64,000 nucleotides of DNA. Origin: Chlamydomonas reinhardtii (taxonomy: Eukaryota; Chlorophyta; Chlorophyceae; Chlamydomonadales; Chlamydomonadaceae). The stretch lies in the NCBI RefSeq assembly GCF_000002595.2, contig NC_057005.1, forward strand, positions 5,517,235 to 5,581,234, in the 5' to 3' direction. Under the pieces are notes generated by a model. It saw nothing but the letters and a program-made list of their open reading frames with translations, had not been told where the DNA came from and made no database searches. Both the position numbers and the translations under genes were made by a program. Positions 58,062 to 64,000 of this stretch are shown one piece after another. Position 1 is the stretch's first letter. The number at the start of each line of letters is the position of its first letter.

Positions 58062-60227
58062 TTACGCCAGCTGCTTGGTGGCGGACTCCAGCACGTAGGT
58101 GATGGCACCCACCGGCACGCCCTGCGTGTCGCAGCCGCAGTCACAGCACAGCGCGGGAAGCGTGGGACGCGGGTCAGCAGGAGGCAGCAGCACGCATCGT
58201 TGGGAGCTTGACGGCAGCAATGAGCTACTACGGTGATGCCGCTGGGGGGGGGGGAGGCCAAGGCTCCCGGGGGGGAGGCCAAGGCTCCCGATGGCCCTGA
58301 CCAATCCGCCCGACACGCCATAGAAACCCTCAGGGTGCCATCCGGTGTGCCTATCACCGCGTTACGGTAGTGTCCTGACGCGACTTGGCACGCACCTGGA
58401 TCTGCGACAGGCCTATGTTCTGGCAGGCGGTCTTGATCAGACCCGCCAGGTAGGGGAAGCCCTGGTGCATTGCAAGGAGGAGGGGAACATGCACGAGAGG
58501 GGCGGGAAAGGAGCAGCTAGAACGCAAGGTGTTGCTGGGCAGAGGGAGGCCGTGAGAGAGGCTCAGAGCAGCGGCACGTCACGCGCAGCAGGGCCACTGC
58601 CAGCACAGCTTATACCGCTACGCAGGCCCCTCGTTGCAACCAGAACAGCAGCACCCCAGCGCCCCGGTGCCTCGGGCTGGCATGTCCGTGTCCGTGCCCC
58701 TGCCGCCGCCGCCCCCTCACCAGCGACTTCATGAGCACGGCCACGCCGATCTTGACGAACAGGCTGTCCTTCCAGTCCTTGCGGTTGCCGATCAGGCCCT
58801 TGCACGTCTCCAGGAACTGGAGGGGGAGGAGCACAGGGCGGGGAGGGCGGGAAGGCAGCGAGCAAGGTGAGAGGCAGAGAATGGCATGGCGCGCGGGAGC
58901 TGCTGAGCTGGTGGAGAATGGCGGGAAGGGCAGAACTACGGGGCCCGTTACACGTGGATGGGTGTGTGGTGCTAAGCCGCACAGCACATTGCGGTTGCCC
59001 GCTGTTGCAGCCCGGGTGCACGGCAGGCATGAACACCCGCGTGCCCTTGCTCGCTTTCCACTAATGCGACCCCTGAGCAGAACCCCTATATACAAAAAGC
59101 ACACGCCCAAGTGCAATCGCCATTGCATCCACACTCGCAGGTTGCAGTGCAATGCAGCGCACTTCGGGTGTGGTCCTCACAATCCCCATACGGTAAGTGC
59201 CCACCCTCTGCCAGCCCCACCTCGGGGAACTCAAGGCGGCGATTGCCATTAACGTCGTACTTATCCAGCAGCTTGTTCACCTGCAGTTCATGAGAAATTG
59301 AGTAGGTGTATGTGTAGAAGATGAGGTGCAAATGTGTGTGGGGGGGGGACATGAGCTGAGCTGCAGGTATCACGAGCGCATGCGGCGCACTGTGACACAT
59401 TCGTGCCCGACAACCGGGACATGGCCGTACTGCCGTACTGTGCGCTTGCGCCAGCTCACATCGTCAATTGAGGGGATGCGCACGTGGTACGGCAGCTTGC
59501 GGTTGATGAGGTCGTACAGCTTCAGCAGGCCGATGTACACCTCCTTGGTGTCCAGCCTGTTCGGGTGGCGAAGATTGGGGAACCGGACAGAGCGTTGCAG
59601 TGCGTTGTTGCGTTTCGGCCAGGGCCAGCGGCGTGGTGAGGTCAGTACAACAACGGCACTAGTTCTGGTATGAAACAGACTGGTTGTGCCGCGCGCCAAG
59701 CCGTCCGAGGGTCAGGGAGCAACGCGGGAAACGCCAGGGTTCATAGGTGCCGGACGAACACGTTCCCCGCACGCCCTCGAAGTTTCACACATGCATCATC
59801 CAACATGCACCTGCCAATGCCTTCACTGTCATTTGATTGACCGGCACCCGGCCATCGTCGAGTAGCAATCAAGGCCGAGAGTCGGGGCTCTGGCCATAGC
59901 TGCCGACAGCGATCTCAACGCGCTTGGCATAAGTGCATAACTGTACATGATAACGTGCATGTTCAAAAATCAAGTCCGCACACTGGTGCACCGCACATTC
60001 CCGCGTCGACCGCTCGCCCTTTCGCAACAGACGCGGTCCTTGAGACCGGTTGGCGAGGAGCGCGTGCGCACTTACGCGCCATCGCGGTCCACGTCGCACT
60101 CGCTGAAGGCCTTGCGGACCTGGGATTCGAACCATTTGGAGTTGGTCACGTTCAGCCCAAACCGAGGCGGGATGCCGGGGATACCGGGGATGTCGATCTC
60201 CTTGCCGAAAACCTTGAAGGACACCAT
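58062..60227 (-). CDS. Small EF-hand calcium-binding protein
   Basis: Exons 60227-60076, 59556-59460, 59280-59221, 58816-58721, 58461-58396 and 58121-58062 give 176 residues, all in phase. The N-terminus MVSFKVFGKEIDIPGIPGIP is unusual, with two IPG repeats. The first EF loop is DVDRDGALDTKE, canonical at all six coordinating positions. The second is DVNGNRRLEFPE, also canonical except Arg where Gly is usual at position 6. The C-terminal half (LFVKIGVAVLMKSLGFPYLA and so on) is hydrophobic-amphipathic and may bind a membrane or partner. Two EF hands with no catalytic domain suggest a calcium sensor or buffer. I do not recognise a named family. Confidence 0.85.
58243..58290. repeat. Two-copy tandem repeat in an EF-hand gene intron
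   Basis: GGGGGAGGCCAAGGCTCCCG occurs twice head to tail, preceded by a 12-13 base G run, in the last intron of the EF-hand gene. Confidence 0.85.
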
Positions 60228-60998
60228 GGTTATGAGCTTATGTGCTGGGGCGATGTATGGTCTGGAGGTGGGTGTGAGGGCGTTCGTCAGATAAGGTCTT
60301 GGGCCGCAGCACGATGGGGGCCTGACACGCCACACGCCGTACCCATGCCACTCAAGCCAGGTCGAGGCTAGTCATGGGCCGAGGTGACAATCACCTTGGT
60401 GCGCTTGGTGGTCACAGATTCGCTGCCGTGCGTTAGGGGCCAGCCTAGCGCCACAGCGGATAAAGCCCGTGCAAGACGTGGAGTGCAGGCGTGGTGGAGC
60501 CGTATGAGGTGCACCAGCAGACACAAGACTTGACACGGCTTGACCTAGTCACGCGGTTGATGATGGCCTACATGCACAACACCGACCGCCACTGCTTCAG
60601 CTGCTTAGTTGGCCTGGCGCACCGTGCGTACCTACCTAAGCAAAGCGCGGACAGGGAGGGCACGGGATGGTGCATCCGTGCATGCTTGACATGGATAACG
60701 GTGTGCAGCATGGGGACTGGAGGTTTGTTGTGAGCGCTGAGCACACACGTGCTTTCGGCATGGCTTGATTCAGTGATGCACGGCAAGGCCCGCGTGCTGC
60801 GACTGTTGGCTGTGGAGTTGGCCTGAGGTATCCAGGCGGGCCTCGGCCCTCGGCCCTCGGGGTGAGTGATGTTGTGTACCTTTTTTGGTTGCGCATTGCA
60901 ACCATAGTTAGTCGCCGAGTACTGATAGGCACTGATGCGCATCATGAGACCGCGCCCCCGCGTATTACGGTATGTCCCTTCAGCGGGGGGCTAAAGCA

Positions 60999-61713
60999 TG
61001 ATTGGCGCAGGGGGGGGGGGTACGAACAATAGTTCCAGACCCACCCCGCAAAACCTCCCGAACCCCCCTGACCGAGGACCGACCGTGCCGTACCGTGCCG
61101 TACACCCCCTAAACCCCCTCTGTTTTATTCCAGGATGGTGTTTTCAGCGAGCTCTATTAGCATGTAAACACGGAAAGTTCGTCGGGCGCGTCTTGACCAC
61201 AGCCATGTTGTCGACATGTGAGCATCTTGCGGCCGTTCAGTTGCACCCGTGTAAAGCACGCTTACGAGACTTACCTACGCATGGGACATACACGTGCGTT
61301 TCCCTCCGGCGCGCAAGCACCGGTCCGCGACTTGTGGCACGTTCTGGTCAGGCGAGACATGTCGCACCCCAACATCCCAACCCAACATGTGTTGACGGGC
61401 GGTAGCCCTTCGTCTTCTGGTAGGCTCCTGACGTTTCCCAGCCGTAAAAAGCATCCATTACATGCTTTGGGCAACGGTCTGGGCTTGCACGGCTGTCTTA
61501 TGAGGCCCAGACGAAAGTTTCCGGCACACCGTGACGAAACCTTGGGGACCGTGGGGACCGACGACCGACCCTGAACTTTGGGGGCCCATATCTCCGCAAT
61601 TACTACCCTGATCAAAATTCTGAAAGCGGATTCTGAACGCTCTCGTCAAGCTCTTTCAATTTGAAGGGTGGGGTATGTCTGCGGCATTCTTACCCCCCCC
61701 CCCTGATTGGCGC
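60999..61713. mobile_element. Short non-autonomous TIR DNA transposon B
   Basis: TGATTGGCGC occurs at 60999-61008 and again at 61704-61713, as a ten-base target-site duplication. Between them the ends are inverted copies: the left is A, eleven G, then TACGAA; the right is TTCTTA then eleven C. The element is about 695 bp without coding capacity. Ten-base duplication and G-tract termini are shared with element A at 24.6 kb, though the internal sequences do not look alike. Confidence 0.72.
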
Positions 61714-61891
61714 GGCGTTGGCGAATGGCCCTGGAGGGCACTGTAACGTCCATTGAATCAGATAAGTCTCGGGCTACCGTACGTCGAGCCGCCCCTTCAG
61801 GCCGTGACTTGGCACCGAAGGACACCGAGGCCTCGGCCGGTGCCGGCAGCCCCGACGCAGCAGCTCCTTCAGGAGGCTGGCCACTGGCCAG

Positions 61892-61919
61892 GCACACACA
61901 CACACACACACACACACAC
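61892..61919. repeat. (CA)n microsatellite
   Basis: About fourteen CA dinucleotides in the spacer downstream of the right-edge gene. Confidence 0.95.
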
Positions 61920-62120
61920 GCCTAGCCAGCGAGTCCTCAGGCCTCAGGCCAGGTGGCGCGTCCGGCAAATATCGAACCTAACCTCGATGCACACCACAAA
62001 CAATGTGCGCCCAACGAGCACAGCAAATATTATGGACCGGCACGCGACAAAACGGCGCTCCTGGAGAACGGCAGTCCTGTCCCCTCCTCCCTATGCTGCA
62101 CCCGGCCCCGCCGCACGGAC

Positions 62121-64000
62121 TCATGCGTGCGGCGCGCCACCCGAGGCGGTTGTTGACCTCGACAGCGACAGCGAGGGCAGCTTCTTCGACCCCCCGCCGC
62201 CTCCGCTTCCAGCCCCCCCGCCGGCTGCTCCTCCACCGCCACCGGCCAACGCCATGAGCCCCGGCCCCGAGCCGCTGTTGGCTCGCTGCAGCATCGCCGC
62301 CGCGGCCGCGGCCGTTGAAGACGGAGCTACATGGCCACCCGCACCGCCGCCACCACCGCCGCCGCCGCCGCCGAGGAAGCGCGAGTGCTGAGACAGCGCA
62401 GCCACCGCCTTGGCCCCTGGGCTGGACGCCGCCGCTGATACCGCAGCGGGCCCCGCGCCGCTCCCGCCGCTGCCGCCGCCGCCTGCGGCGAACTTGACAG
62501 GTCCGCCGCCTGCCGCAGCGGCGCTGCTGCTGGTGCCGGTGGTGCCGGGCTTTGAGCTGCCTCTGCCGCTCACCTGGGGTCGGCGGCAGGTAGGTGGGTG
62601 GGTGGGTCAGGGTGGCGTGGCACCCCCCACGTGTCATGGCATCGCAGCGCCATTGCAACATTGACAGGCCCACAGGTTTGGTTACAGTGACCGCAGCCCC
62701 CTGCCCCCAACTCCCGATCAGCCCCACCTCCAGGCCGCCGGGCCCGCCGGCGAGGTGCGTGCCCACAGCCACAACCGCCACAGACGCCGCCGCTGACGAC
62801 ACCGGCGCCCCCGCCTGCCCCTGTTGGAGCTGCTGCTGTTGAGCCGCAGCCGCCGCCCCCGTGGGCGACCCCACGCCTGACGACACCAGTAGTGTTGAAA
62901 TGGCGTCAAACGTCAGCGACGGCACGCGCCGCGGCATGCCGCCACCGCCGCCGCCGCCACCACCACCACCAGGGCCCGCGGCGCCTGACGGCGACCGAGA
63001 CGCGCCCTTAGCGGGTACAAGCCCCAGCCCCTCGCCCGTGCCACTGCCGCCGCCGATTGCTAATGACAGCATTGGCGGCGGTGGCGGCAGCACGGCGTGC
63101 TGCGGCAGCGGCAGTGGTGCCAGCGAATGCGAGAGCGAGTGGGAGCGCGAGTGCGAGTACGGCTGCGTGTGTATGTGGGAAGGCGCGTGCGGGTGCGACG
63201 GCGACGCCAGGGGCGAGCGCGCCGGCAGCGGCAGCGGCGCTGAGGACTGGCCCGCCGACACGCGCTGCAGCGGCGCGAGCGACATCACGGCCGGAGCCAG
63301 GGAGCCGCCGGAGCAGGGGCCACTGGGGCCGCCGCCGCTGCCGCCAGCGTCTGCAAGTGCCGCTGCCAGGGCTGCCGCCGACCCCGGCGGCCGCATTGCA
63401 TGGTCGCGCGGCAGCACTGGCGGCGGCCCCGGCGGCGGTGACCGCCCCACGCTGGCGCCGCTAGCTGCGGTGCTGGGTGCCGTGCGTGCCGCCGAAGCCG
63501 GCCCCGCGGGCGAGTCCAGGCACGGCGGCGACGTCGGAGGGCTGTGGCCGCCGCCGCCAGCCAGGGCGCCGTAGGAGAACATGGGGGTGCCAAACGGCCC
63601 GCTGTGGTCGTAGCCGCCGCCATCCGTACTGCCGCCGCCGTACGAATCCGGGAAACCGCGACTGCACGTGGAACCGGCACCGCCGCCACCGCCTCCGGCG
63701 CCGGCGCCGCTGAGGCGACTGGGAAGCCCGGCAGCACCGCCGCCGCTCCGATGCCCCAAGCCGCCCTGCCGCGCACCGCCGCCTGCACCCGCAGCCCCGC
63801 CGCCTCTCCCAAAAAGCGCCGCCGCGGTCTCCGCCTCCTCATCCGAGCCCAGCTCCTCCCGCGGCCAGCCGCCCAAGCTACCTCCGCCGCCGCCTGCGCC
63901 GAACCCCTGCCCGCTGCCGCCACCCAGCGCAAAGCCGTCACTGCCGCCGCCGCCAATGAATCCATCGGCGCCGTCCGCCTCCTCCCCAGAGCTGAATGTG
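62121..64000 (-). CDS. Unrecognised low-complexity protein (5' part beyond window)
   Basis: Two exons are visible on the minus strand: beyond 64000 to 62686 (donor GTAACC) and 62573-62121, joined in phase. The protein is rich in Gly, Ala, Ser, Pro and His, with runs of Gly and Gln. Small non-repetitive islands are GWPREELGSDEEAETAAALF and GMPRRVPSLTFDAISTLLVS. The C-terminus is SLSRSTTASGGAPHA. The strong third-position GC bias and the long open frame support coding, but I recognise no family. The islands could be docking or phosphorylation motifs of a regulatory protein; that is a guess. Function unknown. Confidence 0.55.

Larger units (their letters stand above)
60228..62120. other. Intergenic interval with transposon B
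   Basis: Upstream of the EF-hand gene and downstream of the right-edge gene. Contains a TIR element (61009-61703) and a CA tract. TTACA at 61458-61462 could be a poly(A) signal for the right-edge gene but lies inside the element. No gene seen. Confidence 0.45.

Overview
The window looks like nuclear DNA of a volvocine green alga, Chlamydomonas reinhardtii or a close relative. It is GC-rich. Genes are split into many short exons with GTGAGT/GTGCGT donors and CAG acceptors. Proteins carry long Ala, Gly, Gln and Ser runs, and (CA)n and (CTG)n tracts are frequent. A plastid ribosomal protein with a transit peptide shows a photosynthetic eukaryote. All gene models below were built by hand by joining exons at splice signals that keep the reading frame and family similarity. 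Species, names and exact UTRs are inferred.

Layout: (1) 1-2362, minus, two-repeat MYB factor, 3' end cut by the window edge. (2) 4363-5160, plus, DAD1/OST2 subunit of oligosaccharyltransferase. (3) 6801-8009, minus, MBF1 coactivator. (4) 8.0-10.7 kb, gene-poor, with a CCATCCA-rich degenerate repeat. (5) 10730-16358, minus, membrane protein of about 1490 residues with a region resembling the C-terminal half of plant SPL proteins, but no SBP zinc finger. (6) 17785-23902, minus, 21-exon amino-acid permease of the BAT1/GABA-permease type. (7) 24.6-25.15 kb, small TIR transposon. (8) 25475-44808, minus, three tandem paralogous TKL-like protein kinase genes. (9) 45763-53931, plus, a 19-exon FG-rich/TPR/J-domain co-chaperone, head to head with the third kinase. 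(10) 56114-57083, minus, plastid ribosomal protein bL17. (11) 58062-60227, minus, small EF-hand protein. (12) 61009-61703, second small TIR transposon. (13) 62121 to the right edge, minus, 3' part of an unrecognised low-complexity protein.

The most unusual part is the kinase trio. Each protein has a normal kinase core (Gly loop, VA-K, HRD, DLG, APE), but 670-970 residues of mostly low-complexity sequence lie between DLG and APE. Each also ends in a CxC-aliphatic-aliphatic-X tail (CVIC, CVIS, CTIS) expected of prenylated, membrane-anchored proteins. The first two copies share near-identical blocks separated by diverged ones, which suggests recent duplication plus gene conversion. The remaining genes are mostly housekeeping (N-glycosylation, transcription coactivation, plastid translation, amino-acid transport, chaperones) and do not form an obvious joint pathway.
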